A stretch of DNA of 64,000 nucleotides from CAZBME01 sp964645835 (GCA_964645835.1 CAZYDG010000043.1:1-64000), one strand, 5' to 3'. Positions 1-8,292 are shown, numbered from the stretch's first letter. The notes: generated from the letters alone by a model not told the origin. Numbers and translations: made by a program.

Positions 1-117
1 AATTTGACCGAAAATGCTGTTAAATCTATTCATCGGGGTGCATCCTTTCCAGGTTTTGTTTTTTCTTTTGGCGAAGAAAACTTCTACCTGAATCTGTGCA
101 CCCTTTTCAATTGCTAA
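1..117 (+). CDS. 3' end of an unidentified gene (partial)
   Basis: Frame 1 is open from the window edge and ends at tandem TAA TAA codons (115-120), giving about 38 residues rich in Phe. I do not recognise the family. The next gene starts about 19 bases later on the same strand, so the two may be co-transcribed. The surroundings are Rhs-toxin and transposase debris, so this could equally be the end of a decayed fragment. Only the open frame and the double stop support it. Confidence 0.3.
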   Translation, partial: NLTENAVKSIHRGASFPGFVFSFGEENFYLNLCTLFNC

Positions 118-135
118 TAACTATCTTGGACAGAT

Positions 136-714
136 GTGATACCAGATATATCAAGAACGAAATCTAAATGCATATGTATACTGTATATATTTATTCTTTG
201 TTCGTGTATTAGCTGCGCTGAACGTCATAATGAATACAGGGCTCATCTTGATACTAATCAAGATTTTTGGCACATGGAGGAAATATGTGGATATGAAGGA
301 TGTTTTCCGATGGTTGATGTTCTTGCAGGTTATGGAATCAAAATGCGATTTGATTTCTGGAGGCTACAACATGGACAATGCAATTTTGTTCTAATCCATT
401 TTCTTGCAACGAGAGATAATCTTATGTTTAATCCCGCGCAAATTAAAGCCTCAATACTTGATAATGAGTTGGGGGTAAAAGGATTCAAACAAAAGGAATT
501 AAGCAGATGGGATTTAGATACTTTCAGAGCTTTGTCGTCAATACAATCTTGGGTTCCCATCAATAAAGATGAAGGATTTCTAATTTTTATGGATTATCAA
601 GGGCTCAATAAGGAAACTATTAAAATGAACCTTAGTAATGCATTAATGTTAGACGGAAGAGTATTGGATGTACCAATAGTCCATTTTAGGGCCAACCCTC
701 TGTACAAACACTAA
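136..714 (+). CDS. Small putative lipoprotein, Rhs-associated neighbourhood
   Basis: A 192-residue reading frame with a GTG start; no in-frame ATG occurs before residue 46. After a short basic stretch there is a hydrophobic segment ending in a Cys-rich run (SCISCAER, around residues 20-30), which reads as a lipobox-like signal, so the product is probably exported and lipid-anchored. The C-terminal pattern (LDGRVLDVPIVHFR) resembles the end of the lipoprotein at 1796-2341, suggesting that the two belong to one family. No catalytic motif is visible. Because Rhs toxin-tail fragments lie just downstream, an immunity-like or accessory role for the family is possible but is inference only. The region is visibly more AT-rich than the rest of the window. 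Confidence 0.55.
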   Translation: MIPDISRTKSKCICILYIFILCSCISCAERHNEYRAHLDTNQDFWHMEEICGYEGCFPMVDVLAGYGIKMRFDFWRLQHGQCNFVLIHFLATRDNLMFNPAQIKASILDNELGVKGFKQKELSRWDLDTFRALSSIQSWVPINKDEGFLIFMDYQGLNKETIKMNLSNALMLDGRVLDVPIVHFRANPLYKH

Positions 715-815
715 GTGAGACGGTAGTATTGCAAACCCGCATAATTTGTAAGCTGTTGAAAAACCATATGTTACAGTAAATCGATGCTAGTCAGTATGAC
801 CTCAAGATCGACTGA

Positions 816-1367
816 ATGCTGCTTTTCGGGCCAATGGAAACATTGCTGGACATAAAAGAGGTTTATCCTGAAAGCCCCCAAGGGCCATCTCCCTTGAAGG
901 TCAAGGAAGTGTGGGCGGATGATCGCCGGTACATCGTTTGCCTGAATGAAAGCAGGCCCGGAAAGATGAACTGGATCGGTTATTCTGGGGACAGTATATC
1001 TAACTATGAGAGGTCTTCTTCTGTGCCGGATTTTAGGTTGAAGAAGGAACGTGATACTATGCCTGTTGAAGGGCCAATCAATATTGGAACGGCTAATAAA
1101 CGAGTAGACCCCAACAGATTCTTGGGCGAGGGTGGGCCAATATCCCGTCTTGCAAATAAGTTTCCTGGAGTAAATTGTTCTTCAGGCCACCATGATGTAT
1201 TTCAAGTTAAAATTGATGAATTCTTCGGATTTGGAATTACTGGAGAGAGAATGAGAAATATTTTTAACATTCCTGGCATGGTTCCTGCGGTAGCGATTGG
1301 TTATGACGCACTTATGACCGATGCCAATACGCTGTGGCTCTATTCTAATAGTAAGTATTTTGAGTAA
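816..1367 (+). pseudogene. Mosaic of IS1634-like transposase fragment and Rhs C-terminal tail
   Basis: The frame is open but looks like two joined fragments. Residues about 10-48 carry SPLKVKEVWADDRRYIVCLN, which I recognise from the central part of IS1634-type transposases. From about residue 51 the sequence changes to a pattern typical of the C-terminal tail of Rhs/YD-repeat toxins (RLANKFPGVNCSSGHHDVFQ, then NIFNIPGMVPAVAIGYDAL). Neither part is complete: no DDE domain and no YD-repeat core are present. The most likely history is an insertion or recombination that left an Rhs tail fused to transposase residue. No convincing ribosome-binding site precedes the start. Treat it as gene debris rather than a functional protein. 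Confidence 0.6.
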
Positions 1368-1380
1368 TAATGGCTTTCAG

Positions 1381-1569
1381 ATGAAAAAAATGTGCTTTTT
1401 GATCCTTATCTTCGTAATGTTTATCTGCGGCTGCTTGCCTGGCCCTTATGTCTATTATGAACCTAGGTCCTCGGAGGGAAAAGCAATAAACCCTCATATG
1501 CCTTTTCCGGCTCCACAAGACAAAATTATGTTTGACTATCCTCAGGGGATACTCGAAAGAGTTTCGTGA
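1381..1569 (+). CDS. Truncated small lipoprotein
   Basis: A 62-residue frame with a classic lipoprotein signal: MKKM, a hydrophobic stretch, then the lipobox ICGC (Cys about 19). After the Cys it reads YVYYEPRSSEGKAINPHMPF and APQDKIMFDY, matching the N-terminal part of the lipoprotein at 1796-2341 (YSYWLPMAENGKLVNSHG, APADTIEFFF). It stops at 1569, just before an IS3-type transposase end, so it is most likely the 5' part of a paralogue cut by the insertion or by later deletion. The start was chosen at the ATG of the signal peptide, which overlaps nothing upstream. Confidence 0.55.
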   Translation: MKKMCFLILIFVMFICGCLPGPYVYYEPRSSEGKAINPHMPFPAPQDKIMFDYPQGILERVS

Positions 1570-1575
1570 AGAAGT

Positions 1576-1676
1576 GACCTTCCCCCAGTTTTGAAGACAG
1601 GGGGGTTAAGCTGCAAGTTTAAAGTAAGCCGCTTCATAAGCAGCCGGGCTTTTGTAACCCAGAGTAGAATGCTGTG
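1576..1676 (-). mobile_element. Remnant of an IS3-family insertion sequence (3' end of orfB plus end)
   Basis: On the minus strand 1676-1606 reads QHSTLGYKSPAAYEAAYFKL followed by AA and a TAA stop. This is the characteristic C-terminus of IS3-family transposase OrfB (HS-LGY-SP-A-E). Immediately outside the stop lies a C-rich/G-rich segment (1581-1605, tcccccagtt...gacagggggg) that probably represents the IS end. The rest of the element is missing: the other side at about 1677 switches directly to an Rhs tail sequence. It is therefore a terminal scrap left by deletion. Confidence 0.75.
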
Positions 1677-1784
1677 ACAAACTGGGGCAGCATGCTTCCT
1701 GCCGCTGCTATGGCGATTGGTGGCGGAGCAGCTTACTACTCCCCGCTTAGATTTAGTCTAATGACAAATATGAGTGATGAATAG
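1677..1784 (+). pseudogene. Rhs-type toxin C-terminal tail fragment
   Basis: The frame through the ATG at 1692 reads TNWGSMLPAAAMAIGGGAAY and ends MTNMSDE before TAG (1782-1784). The MLPAAA...G..A pattern is like the extreme C-terminus of Rhs/YD-repeat proteins, following the NIPGM segment seen at 816-1367. It abuts the IS3 remnant and has no upstream coding context. It is probably a second orphan Rhs tip left behind by rearrangement. The fragment is short, so the assignment is tentative. Confidence 0.4.
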
Positions 1785-1795
1785 GACAACTATCC

Positions 1796-2341
1796 ATGGA
1801 AAAGGCTATTAAGAGACTGCTCTTGACGTTAGCGTTAGTGATACCGATGATTAATTGCGGATGTGTTGCACGCTATTCATATTGGTTGCCCATGGCAGAA
1901 AACGGAAAGCTGGTAAACAGTCATGGCGTTGGATCGATAGCTCCTGCCGACACGATTGAATTCTTTTTTGATAACATAAGACTCCGAGTTTCAAGCGTCG
2001 TCACTGGCGACGGTATACAAGTTGGTCTATCTTTGCTTGTTCCAAAAGGGAGATCGGCATCCTTTTTGTCTGATGAAACGGTTCTACGCGGGGATCAATC
2101 ACTCAAGACAACGAGTAAGCTTGACGTCACATGTTGGGATTCTGAAACTCTGCGACGCGTGCATATTAGACCTACCGACAATCTCACCGACAATCTTTTT
2201 GCGGGAATTGTTATGTTTGGAAACCTTCAAAGGGAACAGTACTGGATAACATTACCAGCAATTACAATTGATGGTAATATACACAATATACCAGAAATTG
2301 AATTTATCAAAAAGAAAGGGGTAGGTTTTTTCGGACCGTAA
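1796..2341 (+). CDS. Putative lipoprotein of Rhs-linked family
   Basis: A complete 181-residue frame. The N-terminus (MEKAIKRLLLTLALVIPM) is a signal peptide ending in the lipobox INCGC, so the protein is expected to be lipidated at Cys about 23. The mature part begins YSYWLPMAENGKLVNSHG and has no recognisable catalytic motif; it is probably beta-rich. It shares its N-terminal pattern with the truncated gene at 1381-1569 and its C-terminal pattern (TIDGNIHNIPEIEF) with the gene at 136-714. It starts 12 bases after the Rhs tail fragment, the position where immunity or accessory genes of Rhs systems usually lie. The function is unknown. Confidence 0.65.
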   Translation: MEKAIKRLLLTLALVIPMINCGCVARYSYWLPMAENGKLVNSHGVGSIAPADTIEFFFDNIRLRVSSVVTGDGIQVGLSLLVPKGRSASFLSDETVLRGDQSLKTTSKLDVTCWDSETLRRVHIRPTDNLTDNLFAGIVMFGNLQREQYWITLPAITIDGNIHNIPEIEFIKKKGVGFFGP

Positions 2342-2489
2342 GGGAGACACTCAGGGATGCTCATTAGGAGGACGTGAGAGATGCCCATTGAATTATTAAA
2401 TTCTTTTTAATCAGCTTGCCCCCGCTCCCTATCGATGGGAAAAATACGATTGATGTTTGCGGGATGCTTATTTGGCGTCTAACGAATCA

Positions 2490-4460
2490 TCAAGGAATGG
2501 GGTCAGGCAATATCGCTGTTTTGGATGCTTCCTGAAACTGGATCGCGGCCTCTTGATTGCGACCTTGTGCAAGAAGAAGATTTCCCAAATGAATGTGCGC
2601 TTCCTGGAAGGTGGGATTTATACGTACCGCGATATAGAGATGTTCGATGGCCTCGTTTACTGACCCCAGATAAGCCAGAATCTGCGCCATATTATAATGG
2701 ACATCGGGCAGGTCGTTCTTCATGCGGAGTGCCTGCTCATAGCTCGACAGGGCTTCCTGTAACTTCCCTGTTTTTGCCAGGACATCTCCCAGGGCGATAT
2801 GCGGCCTTAAATAATCCGGCTTTAGAAGAAGAGCCTCGCGAAAGTAACGGATGGCTTCCTCATAATTGCCTTGTGTTGCCGCGGCGAGCCCCAGGTTGGT
2901 GAGGGCTTTGGGCCTGGTAGCATCGAAACGCAGGGCTACCTGGTAATGCATTATGGCCTCGTTGATGTGTCCCCGCCGCTGAAGGGCGATCCCCAAATTG
3001 TTATGGGTGTATGGATGGTTCGGATCTATCCGTAACACCTCGTTGTAGGAGGTGATGGCCGCATCGTAATTCCCTTGGGCTGCGCGTGCATCGCCGAGAC
3101 AGAAGTTTGCAATGACATTGTCTTTCGTTACGTTGATAGTATGTTCAAACAGGCTGATATCGGTTTTCCATTTTTGGACCTGATTCAATGTGGTGAAGGC
3201 CAAGGTGATCAATACGATTGCGCCCCCCGCGGCAAGGAAGGCTGGACGGTATTTCCACTCCTTCAATAAATCCGGTATACCCCAAGAAATGATCAAAAAT
3301 AACCCGATCAAGGGGATGTAGGTATAGCGGTCCGCCAGGGCCTGATTACCCACCTGGACCAATCCTATGACGGGAACGAGAGAACCAAGGTACCATAACC
3401 AACCTGTGGCCCCATAGGGGAAACTTTTATGAAACCGGATCACGAGGTAGGTTATGCCAAGAAGGACTACGATGGCCAGTGAAACTTCCCACAGAGGATA
3501 GGATGCCGGCATGGGATAGTATACGGCAAGATTCCATGGCCAGAACATTTTTCCGATATAGGCCATGTATGATATCAGGCTGTTGGCGATTCGATCGGTA
3601 AAGGGAAGGTGGTAAATGGAAATCACCGATCCTCCCTGTTGCTGGGCGTAGTATGTCATGATGCAGGAGAGGGTGGAAAGGATGAAGAGAGGAATCTTTT
3701 CCAAGATGAGGACCTTCCAGGACGGAGGTTCGACTGTCTGCTCCTTTATCTTTTGGGTCGCTGTTTTTTTAGGATTTTCGGCGCCTTGCTTCCTTTTTTT
3801 TGTTTGGCCGCTTTCTGGCGAAGAGGATATCTTGCCGGGTTTCGCGGATCGTTGAAAGCGCTGAAGGGGCCAGTAGTCCAGAAGAAGCAATATAAAAGGA
3901 AGGGTGACCAGCATAGGCTTGGCCATGAGCCCCAAAGCGAAGCAGCCGATCAGGGCGATGTAGTAAAGAGGCTTCTTATCCTTCACATAAAGCGCGTAAA
4001 GACCTATTGTGCAGATGCCGAAGAAAGCGCTGAGCACATCTTTACGTTCTGCAATCCAGGCGACGGATTCCACATGCAAGGGGTGAAGCGCGAAAAGAGC
4101 TGCTAAAAAGGCGCTTTTCCAAAATGCATTGGTCATGGCGGTAAAGATGAGGAAAATCAGCAACGAGTTCAATATGTGAAAAATGAGATTGGTAAAATGG
4201 AATCCCGGCGCCGATAACCCGTATAGCTGGCGGTCAAGCATGAGGGAAAGCCATGTCAACGGATGCCAGTTGGCGGCATGAGTTGTAGTGAACGCCCATA
4301 CGATGTTGGAACCGTTCATTTCTCGAATATGAGGATTTTCCACAACATAATCATTATCATCGAGCTGGATGAAGGAGGCGTCTTTGATCGGTCCATATGC
4401 AAAAGTCGTTGCGATCACGAGAGCAATGCAGATGAAAATGGTCTGATAACGCTTTTTCAT
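2490..4460 (-). CDS. TMTC-like membrane glycosyltransferase with C-terminal TPRs
   Basis: The protein has 656 residues. The first about 440 are a multi-pass membrane domain beginning with a signal-anchor and an acidic loop (LDDNDYVVENPHI), the position of the catalytic aspartate in GT-C-fold enzymes. This is followed by the conserved HPLHVESVAWIAERKDVLS and LMAKPMLVTLPFILLLLDYWP signatures. A cytoplasmic Lys-rich linker (about 205-245) interrupts the helices. The last about 210 residues hold six TPR units (e.g. NNLGIALQRRGHINEAIMHY). This architecture matches the TMTC/DUF1736 family, whose animal members transfer mannose from dolichol-phosphate to proteins; the bacterial substrate is unknown. 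The start overlaps the stop of the preceding paralogue by 4 bases (ATGA), so the two are translationally coupled. About 2342-2489 downstream holds no gene I can defend. Confidence 0.8.
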   Translation of the reverse strand: MKKRYQTIFICIALVIATTFAYGPIKDASFIQLDDNDYVVENPHIREMNGSNIVWAFTTTHAANWHPLTWLSLMLDRQLYGLSAPGFHFTNLIFHILNSLLIFLIFTAMTNAFWKSAFLAALFALHPLHVESVAWIAERKDVLSAFFGICTIGLYALYVKDKKPLYYIALIGCFALGLMAKPMLVTLPFILLLLDYWPLQRFQRSAKPGKISSSPESGQTKKRKQGAENPKKTATQKIKEQTVEPPSWKVLILEKIPLFILSTLSCIMTYYAQQQGGSVISIYHLPFTDRIANSLISYMAYIGKMFWPWNLAVYYPMPASYPLWEVSLAIVVLLGITYLVIRFHKSFPYGATGWLWYLGSLVPVIGLVQVGNQALADRYTYIPLIGLFLIISWGIPDLLKEWKYRPAFLAAGGAIVLITLAFTTLNQVQKWKTDISLFEHTINVTKDNVIANFCLGDARAAQGNYDAAITSYNEVLRIDPNHPYTHNNLGIALQRRGHINEAIMHYQVALRFDATRPKALTNLGLAAATQGNYEEAIRYFREALLLKPDYLRPHIALGDVLAKTGKLQEALSSYEQALRMKNDLPDVHYNMAQILAYLGSVNEAIEHLYIAVRINPTFQEAHIHLGNLLLAQGRNQEAAIQFQEASKTAILPDPIP

Positions 4461-6193
4461 GGAGTCTGTCCTGTATGATTAATTCGGAGATTTGTGGTCT
4501 GTTTTGCCGCCAAGGCTTCCTGCAACCCCTCACGGGCATCCGGATCCGCGGGATTCAGTTTTATTGCTTCCTGGAACCGAGAAATGGCTTCCTCAACATT
4601 TCCCATCTTCAGCAGGGTCATGCCCATGATGACATAAAGTTCCGTTTCCCTGGGCTGCATCTGCATTGCCCGTTGCAGATAAGGAATGGCTTCGGAGTAA
4701 CGCTGCTTTTTAAAAAGGATTACGGCCATATTCTTGTTCGCTCCGGGGTATAAGGGCATAATGGCCAATGAATTGGAGAAGCACGTCATTGCTTCGTCCA
4801 GATTTCCCTTTGCTGCAACGGCGGCACCGAGGTTGTTGTATGCCCAATAATTGTCGTGTGTAACATGGACCGCGTGTGCATATAGTGTTTCCCTGTCTTT
4901 CCAGGTGCTCACCTGAGACCAGGTGAGGAAGGTGCAAGAAGTAAGCGTCATTATGGCAAAGGTAATGATTGCTTGTTTCTTGTAGGGCCATTTTCCAAGA
5001 AAGTCTGGGAGTCCCCAGGCGATGATAATGAAAAGACCTATGAGGGGGATGTAGGTATAACGGTCGGCCCTGGCCTGAACGCCCACCTGAACTAGTCCGA
5101 TGACGGGGACCAGGGTACCCAGGTACCAGAACCATCCTACAGGGAGATATGGTTTATGATGGAACTTAAGGCAGGCTGCTGTGATGACGATGAGCAGTAT
5201 CGCCGCTCCCAATATGGTTCCCAAAGGGAGCGTGCCCTGAGGGTGGGGATAGAAGACGGCCAGATGGATGGGCCAGACCATGTCGACCATATAGGTCATG
5301 TAACTGATAACGGTATTTGCAATGCGGGCATTCAGTGGAAATGGGCTTAGGCCGAAAAGAACACCTGATTTGAGTTGGACCATGAATATGATGGTGCTTG
5401 CCGCTGCCGCCAATAGCAATAAAGGGATTTTCTCTACAATGAGATGCTGCCATCGGGATCTGATTACGTGGCGATCTGAAACCGCAGCATGAACAGTTGT
5501 TACGGCCCTTCCATTATGGCGTTTTTTCAAAGAGCTTTTAGAGGATTGGTTCTCGAATGTGGCCGGTGTTGAAGCAAATCGACCGAGGGGCCAGTAGTCG
5601 AGGAGAAGCAGGACGAAGGGCAGGGTTACGAGCATCTGTTTAGCCATTAATCCCAATGAGAAACAGGCTACGACCATGCCATATCGTTTCCAATGGGGTA
5701 TTTCCGTGTAACGGATGTAGGCCCAGATGGTTAAAAGCCAGAAGAAAGTGCTGAGGACGTCTTTTCGTTCCGCTGCCCAAGCGACAGATTCCACATGGAG
5801 GGGGTGAAGGGCAAAGAAGGCTGCTAAAGCGGCGCATTGCCAAGTTTTGCCGGTCATGCGCAGAAAAAGTAAGAACAGCAAGACCGAGTTGATCGCATGG
5901 AAGAGAACATTCATCAGATGATGCCCGCGGGGATTAAGCCCGAAGAGCTCGACATCAGTCATATGGGATATCCAGGTCAGGGGATGCCAATTGTTGGAGT
6001 AGGCCGAATTGAAGGCCCAGACGACGTTAGCAATGCTCAGGCCGCTGTTGACATGAGGGTTTTGGACAATATACTCCTCATCGTCGAAATCTATGAATTT
6101 GTGATGCCATACTTGGCCATAAACGCTAAATATGGCAATTATCAGGAAGAGACAGATAAATAGATGGGTCTTTTGGGAAACTTCGCTACGCAT
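4457..6193 (-). CDS. TMTC-like membrane glycosyltransferase with TPRs (paralogue)
   Basis: This 578-residue paralogue of the gene at 2490-4460 is transcribed just before it with a 4-base overlap. It has the same layout: an N-terminal anchor, the acidic loop FDDEEYIVQNPHV, HPLHVESVAWAAERKDVLS, LMAKQMLVTLPFVLLLLDYWP and ALVPVIGLVQVG-like helices, then about three and a half TPRs near the C-terminus (NNLGAAVAAKGNLDEAMTCF, MGMTLLKMGNVEEAISRFQE). It has fewer TPRs than its partner and a different central basic loop. A tandem duplication is the simple explanation. The likely role is glycosyl transfer from a polyprenyl-phosphate sugar on the periplasmic face, by analogy with GT-C enzymes. The start codon lies 20 bases downstream of the hflX stop, so hflX and this pair may be one transcript. 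Confidence 0.8.
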   Translation of the reverse strand: MRSEVSQKTHLFICLFLIIAIFSVYGQVWHHKFIDFDDEEYIVQNPHVNSGLSIANVVWAFNSAYSNNWHPLTWISHMTDVELFGLNPRGHHLMNVLFHAINSVLLFLLFLRMTGKTWQCAALAAFFALHPLHVESVAWAAERKDVLSTFFWLLTIWAYIRYTEIPHWKRYGMVVACFSLGLMAKQMLVTLPFVLLLLDYWPLGRFASTPATFENQSSKSSLKKRHNGRAVTTVHAAVSDRHVIRSRWQHLIVEKIPLLLLAAAASTIIFMVQLKSGVLFGLSPFPLNARIANTVISYMTYMVDMVWPIHLAVFYPHPQGTLPLGTILGAAILLIVITAACLKFHHKPYLPVGWFWYLGTLVPVIGLVQVGVQARADRYTYIPLIGLFIIIAWGLPDFLGKWPYKKQAIITFAIMTLTSCTFLTWSQVSTWKDRETLYAHAVHVTHDNYWAYNNLGAAVAAKGNLDEAMTCFSNSLAIMPLYPGANKNMAVILFKKQRYSEAIPYLQRAMQMQPRETELYVIMGMTLLKMGNVEEAISRFQEAIKLNPADPDAREGLQEALAAKQTTNLRINHTGQTP

Positions 6194-6212
6194 GGATATC
6201 TTTCAGCCTCTG

Positions 6213-7856
6213 TTATTCCCGTGAAGAAGGGAATCCACGCTTCAGCATGGCTTCCATTTTTTCCACCAGGGGGGGGAGCGTTTTCTCATCCAAGGCAGAT
6301 ATGGCCATAGCGTGGAAACGGGTGCAAAGGGTTTTAATAAGCTGCTTTTCAGCGATCCGATCAGCCTTGTTAAAGACGAGGAGAGTGGGTTTTTCTGCGA
6401 TATCAAGTTGTTCCAGGACATTTTGCACGGCGGCGATATGGTCTTCGAAGTCGGGATTGCTGATATCCACGACATTTAATAGCAGATGGGCTTCGTGAAG
6501 CTCATCCAGCGTGGCGCGAAAGGCGGCAAAAAGATCCTGGGGCAAGTCCCTGATAAATCCCACTGTATCGGTTATAATCGCCTCCGTATCTTTGGGGAAA
6601 CGCAGGTGTGAGCTCTTGGGATCCAGGGTGGCAAAAAGCCGGTCTTCAGTAAACACGCGGCTTTGGGTTAAGGCATTCAAAAGGGTGGACTTACCGGCGT
6701 TGGTATAACCCACGATAGAAATAATGGGAAGCCCCGTCTTTTCACGCTTGACCCTCCGCTGTCCCCTGGCCTTTTCGATATCTTTCATCTGATGTTCAAG
6801 CACATGAATTCTCTCCCGGACCCGTCGACGGTTGATTTCCAGTTTTGTTTCTCCCGGTCCGCGGGCGCCGATGCCTCCCGTCAGGCGGGACATGGCTGTG
6901 TGTTTCGTAGCCAGACGGGGCAGCAGGTATTTCAACTGTGCCAGTTCCACCTGAATTTTTCCCTCGCGGCTGTGGGCTCGTTGAGCGAAGATATCCAGAA
7001 TCAACTGGGTTCGATCAATGACTTTCAATTCCGTAAAATCAGCAATTGATCGGACTTGTGCAGGTGTCAGTTCATGGTCGAATATCAGGAGGTTCGCCCC
7101 CATTTGCAAGGCCCGGATAACCACGTCTGAGAGCTTTCCCTTTCCCATGACATATTTAGGGTCCATCTGAGACCGATGTTGCATCACAGCGTCAAAAACT
7201 TCAATACCGCAAGATCGCGCCAGTTCCTTCAATTCGGTTAGAGCAGTTTTGCCATACTCGGTCGATTTCGTTTCTACGCGGACGAGGAAGGCCCGATCCA
7301 CTGCATCAACCTTTCTACTCTTCTGAGCGTGGCTGAAGTCGTTTTCCAGGGCGGTTATAAAAGTGGAGAAATTCAGGTTCAGATCGGCCGGCCGGGCAGG
7401 CGGCAGAAATCGCCAGAACGTTCCTTCCGGGTTTTCGGGAAGCAGATGGGCGACATGGGCCGTTCCGGGGATGCCGTCTTCCTGGACTTCAATGGCGCAG
7501 GCGAGGTCCAGGCGCAGAAGTGCGAGGTCTGTGAGGTCGTCGTCTGTCAAACGTTCATGGATCAGATGGGTATGGATCAGACGCAGTCCCTTGAATCTGG
7601 TGGACGAAGATCGGTAAGCTTCGAGCGATGGGATAAATATCTGCTGAGCGTTGCCTACAACTACGTATTCAACGACACCCTGCCGATTGATCAGGACGCC
7701 GATCTGACGGTTAATTTCCCTGGACAGCTCCGTCAGATAGCGGGCAAATTCATGGGAAACGATCTGGTCCGGAGGCGTTCGCCGTCGATAGATCTGCTCG
7801 ATACGCCTAATCTGTTGCGCCCCGAGTCCACTCAGGTTACCGGAGATTTTGTGAAT
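6213..7856 (-). CDS. hflX: GTPase HflX, long form with apparent ATT start
   Basis: A ribosome-associated GTPase that splits stalled 70S ribosomes. The visible motifs are the HflX N-domain (YVMGKGKLSD, FDHELTPAQVRSIAD), the linker GGIGARGPGETKLEINRRRV, then the G domain: G1 GYTNAGKS (about residue 384), DTVGF and NKAD. The frame stays open far upstream of the only in-frame TTG (7550). The extra about 102 residues include SGNLSGLGAQQIRRIE and GLRLIHTHL, which belong to the conserved N-terminal extension of deltaproteobacterial HflX. An in-frame TAG precedes this, and between it and the conserved region the only candidate initiators are two ATT codons (7859-7854) right after a strong AGGAGG (complement of 7862-7867). 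I place the start at the second ATT (547 aa). This could be a rare ATT start, a mutated ATG or a sequencing error. Confidence 0.85.
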   Translation of the reverse strand: MHKISGNLSGLGAQQIRRIEQIYRRRTPPDQIVSHEFARYLTELSREINRQIGVLINRQGVVEYVVVGNAQQIFIPSLEAYRSSSTRFKGLRLIHTHLIHERLTDDDLTDLALLRLDLACAIEVQEDGIPGTAHVAHLLPENPEGTFWRFLPPARPADLNLNFSTFITALENDFSHAQKSRKVDAVDRAFLVRVETKSTEYGKTALTELKELARSCGIEVFDAVMQHRSQMDPKYVMGKGKLSDVVIRALQMGANLLIFDHELTPAQVRSIADFTELKVIDRTQLILDIFAQRAHSREGKIQVELAQLKYLLPRLATKHTAMSRLTGGIGARGPGETKLEINRRRVRERIHVLEHQMKDIEKARGQRRVKREKTGLPIISIVGYTNAGKSTLLNALTQSRVFTEDRLFATLDPKSSHLRFPKDTEAIITDTVGFIRDLPQDLFAAFRATLDELHEAHLLLNVVDISNPDFEDHIAAVQNVLEQLDIAEKPTLLVFNKADRIAEKQLIKTLCTRFHAMAISALDEKTLPPLVEKMEAMLKRGFPSSRE

Positions 7857-7983
7857 AATGTCCTCCTATTCAGTGATTTTCCACTGGAAAACCAGGAATA
7901 CCAGAGGGGGCAGAGGGTTGCCCGTACGACAATGAACGATTGAGTAGACCATGGGAATGACAAACGTGTTTATGCACACCGAT

Positions 7984-8187
7984 TTATTTGAATTTTTCCG
8001 GGCTGATCTTTCGTTCCATATTATCAAGGAAGGTTGACCAGTTATTGGTTCTGAACAAGCTGACCAGCTTTTTAGGCTTTTTGGCGGTGCATTTTGGGCA
8101 TTCAATATTGTCGCTTGTTTCGCTCAACTTGATGAAGGCCTCGAAATTGTGGCCACATTTTGAACATTCGAAATCGTACAGGGGCAT
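7984..8187 (-). CDS. FmdB-family zinc-ribbon protein
   Basis: A 67-residue protein with the N-terminal signature MPLYDFECSKCGHNFEAF and two CxxC pairs (Cys8/11 and Cys30/33), the standard FmdB/CxxC_CXXC_SSSS zinc ribbon. The family is named after a putative regulator of the formamidase operon, but most members have no proven function; a small zinc-binding regulatory or assembly role is the usual guess. It lies 127 bases upstream of hflX on the same strand and may be co-transcribed with it. The tail after the ribbon (SLFRTNNWSTFLDNMERK) is short and charged. Confidence 0.85.
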   Translation of the reverse strand: MPLYDFECSKCGHNFEAFIKLSETSDNIECPKCTAKKPKKLVSLFRTNNWSTFLDNMERKISPEKFK

Positions 8188-8265
8188 ATTTTTTTCTCTC
8201 TTATTTTTTTTGTGAAACTATCATAGATGATCCAAGTGGTCAAGGTCCCTTTCGGGCAAAGAAAA

Positions 8266-8292
8266 AGGCCCCGGGGAAGATCCTCGGGGCCT
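8266..8292 (-). terminator. Rho-independent terminator after the porin-like gene
   Basis: A GC-rich stem AGGCCCCG / CGGGGCCT with an 11-base loop. On the minus strand it is followed by TTTTTCTTT (complement of 8257-8265). It sits about 50 bases past the stop of the outer-membrane protein gene and so separates it from the fmdB-like gene. Confidence 0.85.

Noticed and set aside
745..765. AAGCTGTTGAAAAACC, similar to one end of the MITE-like repeat
   Set aside because: Only one end is present and the interior of the element is absent; the match is short enough to be chance.
2381..2410. Nine-codon ORF (MPIELLNSF) after a strong TAGGAGG
   Set aside because: The ribosome-binding site is good but the frame stops after nine codons and nothing conserved follows; it is probably the start of a deleted gene.
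3609..4106. Long plus-strand ORF opposite the TPR gene
   Set aside because: It is an antisense shadow of the TMTC-like gene: Cys/Gly/Arg-rich, without a ribosome-binding site or family match.
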